DNA of 17,741 nucleotides from the NCBI RefSeq assembly GCF_025149945.1, contig NZ_JALXVH010000049.1, positions 1 to 17,741 on the forward strand, in the 5' to 3' direction. Position 1 is the first letter of the stretch. Each line of letters begins with the position of its first letter. This document shows, piece by piece, positions 6,893-17,040 of this stretch. Both the position numbers and the translations under genes were made by a program. The notes below the pieces were generated by a model. That model searched no databases. It worked only from the letters and a program-made list of their open reading frames with translations, and was not told the DNA's origin. Source of the DNA: Kocuria sp. p3-SID1428. Lineage in GTDB: Bacteria; Actinomycetota; Actinomycetes; Actinomycetales; Micrococcaceae.

Positions 6893-6898
6893 TAGCCT
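6893..6898 (+). promoter_or_regulatory. Likely -10 box for ettA (leaderless or nearly so)
   Basis: TAGCCT fits TANNNT, and its last T lies seven bases before the A of the ettA ATG, so transcription would begin at or next to the start codon. The only ribosome-binding-like sequence, GAGGG, is just two bases from the ATG, too close for normal use. A TTGGCT at 6866-6871 is too far (21 bases) to be a standard -35. Confidence 0.45.
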
Positions 6899-6905
6899 GA
6901 GGGCC

Positions 6906-8588
<1,683 letters not shown>

Positions 8589-8620
8589 GCTGCTCTGCCG
8601 CGGTCCTCGCACCGCGCCCC

Positions 8621-8662
8621 GAGGGCCCGTCGTCATCCGGTGCAGGATGACGACGGGCCCTC
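8621..8662. terminator. Bidirectional terminator between ettA and the siderophore operon
   Basis: Perfect 17-bp arms GAGGGCCCGTCGTCATC (8621-8637) and GATGACGACGGGCCCTC (8646-8662) surround an eight-base loop. It sits between two convergent genes, 32 bases after the ettA stop and five bases after the stop of the last siderophore gene, so it can end transcription from both sides. No T-run is evident. Confidence 0.8.
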
Positions 8663-8666
8663 GTCG

Positions 8667-11513
8667 TCATGTGCGCTGTTTCGGATCAGCCGCGGCACCG
8701 CCCCTGGCTCGGGCGCGCTGCAGGGCCTCACGGGTCAGGAAGGCCAGCTGGGCGGTCTTGTCCGGAAGCCGGATCTGCGGGCCGAGCTCGAAGCCGGTGC
8801 GCTGCATCCTCCGCACCGCTCGCCAGTTCGAGGCATCGGGCTCGGCGACCACGCGCCGGGTAGCGGGGTCGGCGAAGAGGAACTGCGCCAGCGACTCCGC
8901 CAGGGCAGAGGTCAATCCGGGCTGCGGCCGCCGGGCCGGGGCGAGCAGCAGGTGCATGCCCAGATCACCGGCCCGCGGCAGATAGGCCCCGCCGATGGGG
9001 TCGGCGTGCGGCTGATAGGTCTGCAGCAGCCCCAGAGGGCGGTCCTCGAGCTCGAGGACCCAGGCGTGGTGGCTGTCGGCGGCTGCGATCTCGGCGTAGA
9101 TCGCCGAGACCGTCTCCGCTTCCAGTCCTCCCATGCCCCAGAAGACGGCGCGCGGTGAGCTGACCCAGCCGTGCAGCAGCTCGGCATCGGCCAGGGGATC
9201 CACCGGTCGCAGGCTCAGCAGGGGAGCGTCGGGGCCGAACCCGGGGGCACCGGTGGACTCCTCTGCGGAAGCGCCGACCGGAGCCTCGGACGTGACCTGC
9301 GCGGCAGGACGGCGCAGGTGCAGTCCTCCCAGCGGGTGCGGACGGTCAGTGGACGCCGGAGCCCCAGGCGGCACCCACGGCAGCGCCTGATCGATCTCGC
9401 CTGCCGCCCACCGATCGAGCGGTCGCGAGCCCAGCTGGCCGCGGTCCACGGGGTCCGGGGTGATCCATGCCGAGGCGGCCGGGTGCGCCAGGTCCCACAG
9501 CACCCGCACCGAGGGCACACGAGCGCAGCCTGCGCCCAGGCCCGGCAGCACGCCTGCGGCCAGCAGCGCATCGGAATCCCCGCCGACGGGCACGGGAGCG
9601 AAGGGCAGCAGCTGGTCACAGGCCCTCCACGGGGCGAAGGCGTGCTGCACTCCCCACGGAAAGCCGGACGGCCTGTCCAGCTGCGCCGCGAGCTCCTCGA
9701 GCGCCGCCTGCGCGCAGGGGCCGGGATCCAGCCCCAGCCCCGGGCCGAGGGTGACGATCGACTCGAGGGCCAGCCCCACCCGAGGGGTGGTCCCGAGCAG
9801 GGGATCCCACAGGGGCGGCAGGCCCGTGGCGCCGCGCAGCGGCTCGAGCGCCGGATGGCCCGCGAGGTGCCGGGCCAGCAGATCCCGCCACTGGGCTGCG
9901 TGCGCGGCGACGCCGGAGTCCGCGGCCATCTCCCCGTCCCACTCGAGCAGCTCCTGGCGCAGGGCCTCGACCTCCGTTCCTGCAACGGGGCTGGACGAGC
10001 CGGCGGCGCGATCCGCGCAGGGGCCGGCGGCGGGATCGACGGTCCCGCCGGCGTCGTCGTCGGAGTCCTTCTGCGCGTCAGCCGGAGCGAGCAGCGCGTG
10101 CACCAGACCCAGCAGGGACGACGAGCGCGTGTCCAGCTGGGCGCTGAGCAGGTCCTCCGCCGAGATCGCACCGCTGTCCCCGAGCGCCTGGCGCAGCAGG
10201 TGTTCTGCTCGCCGGGCGCGATGGGGAGGGGCGCACCCCAGGACGGACCCGGCCGCGATGGGATCCGGGGGCCGCTGATTGGCGCGGACGAGCAGGTCGT
10301 CGACGTCGCGGGGCTCGGGCAGCGGGCGCGAGGCCGCACCGATCACGGCGTGTACGCACCTGCCCGTCGTGTCGGCCGCGACCAGGTCGTTGACGGGCAC
10401 CGCCCAGCCCTGTGCCGCGGCCAGGACATCGGCAGCGGTGCCGGCGCCGAGCAGAGTGCGGCAGGCACTGAGGGCCGTGGCCGCAGAGCTTGGCGACAGC
10501 TGCTCGGCTGCCGTGCGCACGACCAGCACGGACGCGGTGCCGCCCTCGGGCAGGTCCGACAGTGCAGCCTCTCGCTCGCTGCTGCCGGGCAGGACCCGAC
10601 CCTGGCGGCAGCGACGAATCACGCGCAGTGCGCCGGTGCTGTCCCGGAACCCGGACTCGATGAGAGGCTCACCGGTCTCCTGCTGGACCAGCTGCCCGCC
10701 ACAGCGCACCACGGTGATCTCGGCGAGCTGCTCCGTGACGGCCATCGAGGCGGTGATCGCCCATGCCGCTGATTCCGTGCGCCCGAAGTGCGGGACGCCC
10801 GGCAGGCCCACCAGCGCCAAGCCCCGAACGCGCACACCGGGGCACGACAGGCACACCGGCTGGTAGGGCCCCGACTCCTCGACGATCCGGTGCGGATCGG
10901 CCGCGATCATCGGGGCTCCGGAGGCGCTGAGCCGCCCCGGGACCAGCCACGCATTGGATCCGGCCGTGCGGGGGCTCTCCGCGTCCAGGGCATCGAGCCA
11001 CTGCGCTCCCAGCTGCTCGCGGACCCGGTGGCGCCACAGCTGCTCCGGAAGGCTGCCTGCCAGCAGGTGCACGTCCAGGTGCACGGCGATCGGCGTCCAC
11101 GGATCCCAGGGCCGGGGCGGGCGATGGTCGAGTCCCAGGGACTGCACCTCGGGGCTTGCTGCCCAGGCCTGCGACAGCTGCGAGCTGACCCCGCGCGCGT
11201 AGCCGGCCAGGAACACGCGGTCCTGAGACCCGGCGGCCTCCCACCAGGACCGCGCCGTCTCCTCGATGCCGAGGGCGGCGCTGAGATGGTCGCCGTCGTC
11301 GTGCTCCGGGCCCAGCAGATGCCCGCTGCGGGATTCGGCCCGGGTGCGCAGGACCTCCAGCTGCCACACCCGGTCGCGGGCGGTCACGGCCCCGTGACCG
11401 AAGGCCAGCGCCTCGAGGTCGCGCGCCTGGACGTGCGGCACGCCGTGCGGGTCGCGGAACACGGCCCACCCGTCGCCGGAGAGCTCGCAGCCGTGCGGAT
11501 CGGGATCAGTCAT
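8667..11513 (-). CDS. Penicillin-acylase-type Ntn hydrolase fused to a DesC-like acyltransferase
   Basis: A 948-residue two-domain protein. Residues 1 to about 740 follow the penicillin amidase family. A short alpha-chain region includes FRDPHGVPHVQA and GHGAVTARDRVWQLE; then comes the self-processing site GSNAW with nucleophile Ser186, which would become the N-terminus of the beta chain. AADPHR (205-210), GLPGVPHFGRTESAAWAIT (236-254) and ANQRPPDP with a likely oxyanion Asn412 follow. No signal peptide is present, unlike most family members, so it should be cytoplasmic. Residues 765-948 form an IucB/DesC-type GNAT (Acetyltransf_8) with LGMHLLLAP (His854) and EPDASN (Asp893), the family's likely catalytic pair. 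Its ATG overlaps the desD stop (ATGA), so it is translated as part of the siderophore operon. The substrate is unknown. Acyl exchange on, or trimming of, hydroxamate intermediates is inferred from context. Confidence 0.88.
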   Translation of the reverse strand: MTDPDPHGCELSGDGWAVFRDPHGVPHVQARDLEALAFGHGAVTARDRVWQLEVLRTRAESRSGHLLGPEHDDGDHLSAALGIEETARSWWEAAGSQDRVFLAGYARGVSSQLSQAWAASPEVQSLGLDHRPPRPWDPWTPIAVHLDVHLLAGSLPEQLWRHRVREQLGAQWLDALDAESPRTAGSNAWLVPGRLSASGAPMIAADPHRIVEESGPYQPVCLSCPGVRVRGLALVGLPGVPHFGRTESAAWAITASMAVTEQLAEITVVRCGGQLVQQETGEPLIESGFRDSTGALRVIRRCRQGRVLPGSSEREAALSDLPEGGTASVLVVRTAAEQLSPSSAATALSACRTLLGAGTAADVLAAAQGWAVPVNDLVAADTTGRCVHAVIGAASRPLPEPRDVDDLLVRANQRPPDPIAAGSVLGCAPPHRARRAEHLLRQALGDSGAISAEDLLSAQLDTRSSSLLGLVHALLAPADAQKDSDDDAGGTVDPAAGPCADRAAGSSSPVAGTEVEALRQELLEWDGEMAADSGVAAHAAQWRDLLARHLAGHPALEPLRGATGLPPLWDPLLGTTPRVGLALESIVTLGPGLGLDPGPCAQAALEELAAQLDRPSGFPWGVQHAFAPWRACDQLLPFAPVPVGGDSDALLAAGVLPGLGAGCARVPSVRVLWDLAHPAASAWITPDPVDRGQLGSRPLDRWAAGEIDQALPWVPPGAPASTDRPHPLGGLHLRRPAAQVTSEAPVGASAEESTGAPGFGPDAPLLSLRPVDPLADAELLHGWVSSPRAVFWGMGGLEAETVSAIYAEIAAADSHHAWVLELEDRPLGLLQTYQPHADPIGGAYLPRAGDLGMHLLLAPARRPQPGLTSALAESLAQFLFADPATRRVVAEPDASNWRAVRRMQRTGFELGPQIRLPDKTAQLAFLTREALQRARARGGAAADPKQRT

Positions 11514-13402
11514 GGGCGGCTCGCCGCCTCGCTGCGGCGACCGTCCCCGATGCCGCCCTGGCTGCCGAATCCTCCTACTGCCGGGTCGGTGCCCCGGAAC
11601 TGCGCCAGCGGATTGCGGATCCGCCCCACGAGGATCTGCGATCCCAGCGGGTCCGCGAGGCTGACCATCGACTGCGGGTCGCGCAGCTGGAGGCGGTTGA
11701 GGCACGAGTGGGCGAAGTCCTCGCGGAAGAGATCGTGACCGCGCCACAGCTCGGGATGGGCCGCACGGTGCTCGTCGAGCACCTCGGCGGCCGCGCCCCA
11801 GAACCGCTGCTCGTCCAGGAGGCCGTCGTCGTGCAGCAGCGCACCCAGGTGACGCAGCACCCCGTCCAGGACGTCGGTGTACACGGACAGCTCCTGGGAC
11901 TCCGGCTCGATCAGGGTGCGGATGCGCTCGATCTGCGGAGGCAGGGGCTGATCATCCATCACGGCGATCTCCTCGCCGAGGTCCTTCCAGAACGCGCCGA
12001 CCGGCAGGCCGTCCTGCAGGCGCAGGATCACGTTCTCGCCATGGGGCATCAGCGCGATCGAGCGTGAGAGCAGCAGGTGCGCGACGGGCAGCAGGTAGAC
12101 CTTCAGCAGAGCACGGATCCACGTCTCGGCATCGACCCCGCTGCGCTCGATCCAGGCGCGCGCCAGCGGCACACCGTCGCGATCGGTGTGCAGGACCCCG
12201 GCGAGGCTGGCGGCCTGCTGGCCGGGGGCCAGCCGAGCGACCGGGGATTCCCGCCACAGCGCGGCCAGCTGCTTGGTGTGATCGCTGCGCAGCCCCGAGC
12301 GGTGCTGGGCATCGCCCACCCATCCCACGGCGCTGCGCTCGCGCAGGACCTCCACGCCGCACTCCCTGAGGACGGGGTCGGCCGAGACGATGTCGTCGAG
12401 CCAGTCGCTGATGGCGGGCATGGCCTCCATGTAGGCCGGCGAGAGCCCGCGCAGGAAGCCCATCGAATGCACGCCCAGCGCGGTCTTGGCGTAGTCGCGG
12501 GCCGGATCATCCATGTCCAGGAAGGTCCGCACGGACTGCTGGGCGCGCCAGCGGTGCTCGCTGGGGCCCACCAGGATCAGATCCCGGCGCAGGACGTCCG
12601 GCAGCATGCCGGGCAGGATCCGGTGCTCCCACTGCCAGGGGTGCAGGGGGATCGGCGTGTAGTCCTGCGGGTCCTCGCCCACCTCCCGCACGGCAGCGCG
12701 GAAGCGCTCGCGCTCCGGGTCCAGCAGGTGAAGCTCCATGTGCTCGCGGTCGTCCATCTCGCGGCCGAGCGAGAGGACGCAGCCGCTGCGGCGGGCGGCG
12801 AGCCACACCAGCGGGGTCGGCTCCGGAGCCTCGGGCGCCCACCGCTCCTGCTGGGCGGCGCCGAAGCCGATCCGGCCGGAGCTGGCGACGAACCCGGGGT
12901 GGCCCTCGTGCAGATGCTGCTCGACGAGCTCCAGGGGGCTCGCGGCGAGCTCGCGGGAGCTCGGTGCGGGTCGGGCCTGACGCCGGGCGGAGGTGAGCTG
13001 CGTGGCGGAGAGGTCCTCCAGGTACAGCGGCAGCACCCGGTCGGTGAGCCCGAGGACCTCGCGCAGATCCAGGATCGCCTGCTGCGCATCCAGGTCGCGC
13101 GGCGCTGAGCTGGGTCGGCCGTCGTCGGCCAGGCGCTGGATCGACGACGGGTCCACCCGCCAGTGCTCCAGCGGGTGGCGGCTCGCGCGGAAGCGCCAGC
13201 GCGGCGTGCCGGTGTGATCGTCCACGACCCAACCCTCCGCCTCCGGACGCGGCGCGAGGATGCGCTCGTGGGCGAACTCCGCGAACAGCTTGGCCAGGGT
13301 GAGCCGCTGCAGCTGCTCGGCGCCCTCGGCATCCAGGTTCGGGGCAGGCGTGGGTCCGGCGGAGCTCGCGGTCTCGGCTCCGGTCAGGGCGGTCGCGGTC
13401 AT
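11510..13402 (-). CDS. desD: Desferrioxamine-type siderophore synthetase DesD (IucA/IucC family)
   Basis: DesD is an NRPS-independent, ATP-dependent synthetase that joins N-hydroxy-N-succinylcadaverine units through acyl-adenylates and can close the macrocycle. The 630-residue protein follows the family closely: EGHPGFVASSGRIGF (166-180), the core LHPWQWEH (253-260), SVRT (290-293), KTALGVHSMGFLRGLSPAYM (306-325), LAALWRESPV (379-388), MPHGENVIL (452-460), KDLGEEIAVMD (473-483) and SCLNRLQLRD (566-575). The similarity to Streptomyces DesD is strong enough to favour that subtype over aerobactin synthetases. It is longer than DesD (about 595), with roughly 30 extra residues at the N-terminus and a Gly-rich 30-residue tail. 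AGGAGG lies seven bases before the ATG, which overlaps the upstream stop as ATGA. Confidence 0.93.
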   Translation of the reverse strand: MTATALTGAETASSAGPTPAPNLDAEGAEQLQRLTLAKLFAEFAHERILAPRPEAEGWVVDDHTGTPRWRFRASRHPLEHWRVDPSSIQRLADDGRPSSAPRDLDAQQAILDLREVLGLTDRVLPLYLEDLSATQLTSARRQARPAPSSRELAASPLELVEQHLHEGHPGFVASSGRIGFGAAQQERWAPEAPEPTPLVWLAARRSGCVLSLGREMDDREHMELHLLDPERERFRAAVREVGEDPQDYTPIPLHPWQWEHRILPGMLPDVLRRDLILVGPSEHRWRAQQSVRTFLDMDDPARDYAKTALGVHSMGFLRGLSPAYMEAMPAISDWLDDIVSADPVLRECGVEVLRERSAVGWVGDAQHRSGLRSDHTKQLAALWRESPVARLAPGQQAASLAGVLHTDRDGVPLARAWIERSGVDAETWIRALLKVYLLPVAHLLLSRSIALMPHGENVILRLQDGLPVGAFWKDLGEEIAVMDDQPLPPQIERIRTLIEPESQELSVYTDVLDGVLRHLGALLHDDGLLDEQRFWGAAAEVLDEHRAAHPELWRGHDLFREDFAHSCLNRLQLRDPQSMVSLADPLGSQILVGRIRNPLAQFRGTDPAVGGFGSQGGIGDGRRSEAASRP

Positions 13403-15387
13403 CGGGGATCCTCCTCGCTCGCGGGATCGACGGTCAGGGTGCCGGCCGACGGGCGCTCGGAAGCCGAGGTGCCCTCGGACGTCTCGGGCGCTGCGTCGGC
13501 TGCGGTGCGCTCGCGCACGGACAGGCAGGCGGTCTTCTCCGGCAGCTCGAGGGGTCCGAGCTCCCGGAAGCCGGCGCTGCGGTTCACGGCGCGGATCGCA
13601 TGGTTGGTGTCGTCCGGCTCCACGACGACGCGCTGGACGGACGGGTCGCTGAACAGCAGCCGCAGGGCCGCCGCCATGACGGCCGAGGACGTCCCGGGCA
13701 CCGGATCCTGGGCCGGGGCCATGAAGAAGTGCAGCCCGACGTCGCCGTCGCGCACGCACCAGTGCTCGGCCAGCGGGCTGCGTGCGGGGTCGTAGGTCTC
13801 CACGAAGCCGCGCCGCACCGGATGCTCGGGATCCGAGGCCACGATCTCCTCGACGAGCCAGGCATCCGTGTCATCGGCGCGCTCGATCGCCTCGAAGACC
13901 TCTCGGATCCGCTCGGGGCTTGCGCCGACGAGATCCCAGGCCCTGGCCCGAGGCCGGCTCAGCCACTCGTGCAGCGCGGCGCCGTCGCGCTGCGGGTCCA
14001 CCGGACGCAGCATGAAGCGGCGCCCGTCGATCTCGGCGCAGAACGGCTGGGCCTCGGCGGTGCGGGGGCCCCAGTGCTGCTGGGGCAGGCGGCCGAAGCT
14101 CTGGAACATGGTCCGCCGCTCCGTCCGATACGGCTGCCGACCGGCGACGTGGCCCAGGACGATCGCATTGCGCAGCGCGCCCATGCCCAGATCCGGGGCG
14201 GTCAGGGCGTGGGTGTGTTCGGTGTGGTTGAGCACGTGCAGGGTGCCGTCGGGGCTGGCCCGGTGCCAGCGGTCCGGGCTCAGGCGCCCGGCGCCGTCCA
14301 GGCTGAGCTGATCCCGCACGGGCTCCAGCCACGGCAGGGGAGCAGGGGCATAGCCGGTGCCGGCCACGACAGCGTCCGTCACGGTCTCTCGGCTGCGCCC
14401 GGTCTCGACCGAGCGCCAGGTCAGCAGCGTCCGGTCGTCGTGCGGGGCGGCGGCCACCAGCTCGGTCGCGCCCAGCAGCCGCACCGGGGCGCGACCGCCT
14501 GCCGCGCGGCGGACGTGCAGCGCCTCGTAGATCCGGGTGATCGTCTCGGCGGAGATGCCGCGGTGCAGCTGCGGCTGGGCGCGGTTGATCGCATCGCGCT
14601 GCTCCTGCGGAAGGGCCCGGAAGTGATCCAGGTACTCGGGGGAGGTCAGCTCGAGCGAGAGCTCTGAGTACTCCATGGGGTAGAAGCGCGGGGAGCGGGT
14701 GATCCAGTCCACGGCCGGGCCACGGGGATCTTCGAGCAGGTCGACGACGACCTCGGCGGCCGACTGCCCCGAGCCCAGCACGGTGACATGGTCCTGCCCG
14801 TGCAGCCGGTCCTGGTGGGTCAGGTAGTCCCCGGCGTGCAGGACCGCGTCGCCGACAGGATCCAGCGCCTTCGGCAGGGTGGGGACAGTGCCGGCGCCGA
14901 TCACCAGGTGGCGGGTCCACCAGAGCTGCTCGAGACCGTCGTCGTCGCGGGAGCGGACCTGCCAGGGGCCGGAACCCGACGGGCGACGGGCCTCGAGGAC
15001 CTCCTGGCCCCAGTGCAGCCCCGGCACGCGGGAGGCCGCCCAGCGGCAGTACGCGTTGTAGTCGCGGCGCAGCGGATAGAAGGACTCGCGCACGTAGAAG
15101 GAGTAGAGCTGCCCCGTCTCCTTGAGCCAGTTCAGGAACGAGTGCTCGGAGGTGGGATCGGCCATGGTCACCAGATCCGCCAGGAAGGGTACCTGCAGCG
15201 TCGCGTCGTCGAAGAGCAGCCCGGGATGCCAGTCGAAGCCGGGTCTGCGGTCCAGGAAGGCGGCGCGCACGTCCGACAGCGGCTCGGCCAGGCAGGCCAG
15301 CCCCAGCCCGAACGGCCCGATGCCCACGCACAGCAGGTCCAGCGGCTCGTCGGCGGAGCCGGTCTCGGCGGTGGAGTTCTCGTTCAT
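13399..15387 (-). CDS. desB: Cadaverine/lysine N-hydroxylase fused to hydroxamate acyltransferase (DesB-DesC)
   Basis: One 662-residue protein carries two siderophore steps. Residues 16 to about 425 are an IucD/SidA-type FAD monooxygenase. They include the FAD site VGIGPFGLGL (21-30), FLADLVTMADPTS (68-80), FYVRESFYPLRRDYNAYCRW (97-116), the NADPH site LGSGQSAAEV (204-213), and GTGYAP (343-348). LGMGALRNAIVLGHVAGR (400-417) closes the domain. Residues from about 455 to 630 are an IucB/DesC-like GNAT with GLHFFMAP (His553) and EPDDTN (Asp592). A disordered acidic tail follows. In Streptomyces DesB and DesC are separate proteins; here they are fused, so the unstable N-hydroxylamine may be acylated without leaving the enzyme (inference). 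The start overlaps the desA stop as ATGA, with GAGAGG upstream. Cadaverine rather than lysine is inferred from the desA neighbour. Confidence 0.92.
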   Translation of the reverse strand: MNENSTAETGSADEPLDLLCVGIGPFGLGLACLAEPLSDVRAAFLDRRPGFDWHPGLLFDDATLQVPFLADLVTMADPTSEHSFLNWLKETGQLYSFYVRESFYPLRRDYNAYCRWAASRVPGLHWGQEVLEARRPSGSGPWQVRSRDDDGLEQLWWTRHLVIGAGTVPTLPKALDPVGDAVLHAGDYLTHQDRLHGQDHVTVLGSGQSAAEVVVDLLEDPRGPAVDWITRSPRFYPMEYSELSLELTSPEYLDHFRALPQEQRDAINRAQPQLHRGISAETITRIYEALHVRRAAGGRAPVRLLGATELVAAAPHDDRTLLTWRSVETGRSRETVTDAVVAGTGYAPAPLPWLEPVRDQLSLDGAGRLSPDRWHRASPDGTLHVLNHTEHTHALTAPDLGMGALRNAIVLGHVAGRQPYRTERRTMFQSFGRLPQQHWGPRTAEAQPFCAEIDGRRFMLRPVDPQRDGAALHEWLSRPRARAWDLVGASPERIREVFEAIERADDTDAWLVEEIVASDPEHPVRRGFVETYDPARSPLAEHWCVRDGDVGLHFFMAPAQDPVPGTSSAVMAAALRLLFSDPSVQRVVVEPDDTNHAIRAVNRSAGFRELGPLELPEKTACLSVRERTAADAAPETSEGTSASERPSAGTLTVDPASEEDPR

Positions 15388-16940
15388 CGGATCCTCTCTG
15401 CGGTCTCGGCCATGTGGGGATGCGGCTGCGGGTCGCGCTCGGCCAGGACGGCCTCTCCGGCCCGGTGGACGTCGTCCAGGACGTCGCGCAGATCGCTGAG
15501 CTGCGCGGCGGGATTCAGCAGGGTGAGCTTGAGGCAGCGCTGACCTCCGACCACGGTCTCGGCGACCGTGGAGGAGGCCTCGTCCCACACCCGGCGCCGC
15601 ACCGGGCGCACGAGGGCCTGCGGGTCCGAGCCGTCCCGGGGCAGCCAGCGGAACAGCACCGTGGACAGCGACGGCTGCGCGAGAAGCTCGAAGCGCGGAT
15701 CGGCCTCGATCTCCCGGGCCGTCTCCTGCGCCAGGGCGCAGCAGCTGTCGAAGAGCTCGCCGATCCGCTCGGGTCCCATGGCGCGCAGGGTCGTCCACAG
15801 CTTGAGCGCATCGAAGCGGCGCGTGGTCTGCAGGGAGCGGTCCACCTGGTTGGGCTCCGGGGTGTCGGCCGGATTCAGGTAGTCGGCGTGGTGCGTGCAG
15901 TGCCGCAGCGTGCGGGGATCGCGCACGATCACGGCCGAGCAGGACACCGGCTGGAACCAGGACTTGTGAAAGTCGATGGTCACCGAATCGGCCTGCCCGA
16001 TCCCCGCCAGCCGCTGCCGCTGAGTCGGCGAGGCCAGCAGCCCTCCGCCGTAGGCGGCGTCGACGTGCAGCCAGGTCCCGGCCTCGGCGCACAGCTGGGC
16101 GATCCGCTCGAGCGGGTCGATGGCACCGCGGTCCGTGGTCCCTGCGGTCGCCACGACGGCGGCCGGGACCAGGCCCTGGGCGCGCAGATCCTCCAGTGCG
16201 AGCTCGAGGGCCTCGGAAAGCATGCGGCCGTCGTCGTCGACGGGCACCTGGACCACGGCATCGTCGTCCAGGCCCAGGATGTGCGCTGCGGTGAGCACCG
16301 AGAAGTGGCTCTGCTCGGAGGCCAGCAGCCGCAGCCGAGCCGCGCGCACGGGCCGGGGCTCGGCTCCCGGGGTCGCCGCGGAGCGCTCGAGCGCCTCGTC
16401 TCGGGCGAGCATGAGCGCCTGCAGGGTCGAGGTCGTGCCGCCGGGGGTGAACATGCCGTCGGCGCCGTCGGGGAAGCCGATGCGCTGCGCCGTCCAAGCC
16501 AGCAGCCGCCGCTCGATCAGGGTGGCCGAGGTCGACTGGTCCCAGGTGTCCACCGAGGTGTTCACGATCGCGGCCATGGTCTCGGCGGCAACGGCAGGCA
16601 CGGCCACCGGACAGTTGAGGTGGGCGGCGGTGCGCGGCAGATGGAACCACACGGCGCGGCGCAGCCAGAGCTCGTCGAGCTCGCCGAGCGCCGAGTCGAG
16701 ATCCCCGAGGGGACGGTCGAGGTCGATCGGGTCGATCAGGGCGGCGAGGTCGTCGAATCCGGCGGGGGAGTGCGCCGCGCCGGCCTCGGCGAGACGGGCC
16801 GAGGAGGTGCGCGCAGCGGAGGCGACGGCTTCGCGCAGCTGCGGAGCCGTGTCAGCGGCGAGCAGATCGCGCTGCGCGGATGCCGGGGCGACCGGGGGCC
16901 GGCCGGACGCGGAGTCGGTGGGATCGGGGGCTGGGGGCAT
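15384..16940 (-). CDS. desA: PLP-dependent lysine/diamine-forming decarboxylase DesA
   Basis: This group II (fold-type I) PLP decarboxylase should turn lysine into cadaverine, the first step of desferrioxamine synthesis. The 518-residue form has FNCPV-like HLNCPVAVPAVAAE, TSVDTWDQSTSAT (typical of the family), GMFTPGGTTS, a cofactor-stacking His in SEQSHFS (His212), TAGTTDRGAIDPL, HVDAAYGGG (Asp294, which contacts the pyridine N) and the Schiff-base Lys in DFHKSWFQP (Lys326). The first 30 residues are a low-complexity Pro/Ala extension. The ATG at 16940 with AAAGG 11 bases upstream is chosen; an in-frame GTG at 16988 would add 16 basic residues without a ribosome site. It is the first gene of the operon, about 100 bases downstream of an iron box. 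Lysine specificity is inferred from neighbours; related enzymes use DABA, glutamate or tyrosine. Confidence 0.93.
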   Translation of the reverse strand: MPPAPDPTDSASGRPPVAPASAQRDLLAADTAPQLREAVASAARTSSARLAEAGAAHSPAGFDDLAALIDPIDLDRPLGDLDSALGELDELWLRRAVWFHLPRTAAHLNCPVAVPAVAAETMAAIVNTSVDTWDQSTSATLIERRLLAWTAQRIGFPDGADGMFTPGGTTSTLQALMLARDEALERSAATPGAEPRPVRAARLRLLASEQSHFSVLTAAHILGLDDDAVVQVPVDDDGRMLSEALELALEDLRAQGLVPAAVVATAGTTDRGAIDPLERIAQLCAEAGTWLHVDAAYGGGLLASPTQRQRLAGIGQADSVTIDFHKSWFQPVSCSAVIVRDPRTLRHCTHHADYLNPADTPEPNQVDRSLQTTRRFDALKLWTTLRAMGPERIGELFDSCCALAQETAREIEADPRFELLAQPSLSTVLFRWLPRDGSDPQALVRPVRRRVWDEASSTVAETVVGGQRCLKLTLLNPAAQLSDLRDVLDDVHRAGEAVLAERDPQPHPHMAETAERIR

Positions 16941-17040
16941 GGAGCAGACTGCCTTTCGCCGTGGTCCGCGAGGGGACCGGTGGAACACGGGTCGTCACGA
17001 TCGGGGGACACGGGGTGTTCCTCCCGGCCGCAACGAATAG

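Noticed and set aside
9171..10772. 533-codon plus frame antisense to the acylase gene
   Set aside because: Shadow composition; the minus strand has conserved Ntn-hydrolase motifs through the same stretch.
11514..11747. N-terminal extension of the acylase into desD
   Set aside because: The frame is open upstream but encodes Arg/Pro shadow sequence; the ATGA overlap at 11510-11513 marks the real start.
16941..16988. Longer desA starting at GTG 16988
   Set aside because: It adds 16 mostly basic residues with no ribosome-binding site; the ATG at 16940 has AAAGG upstream.
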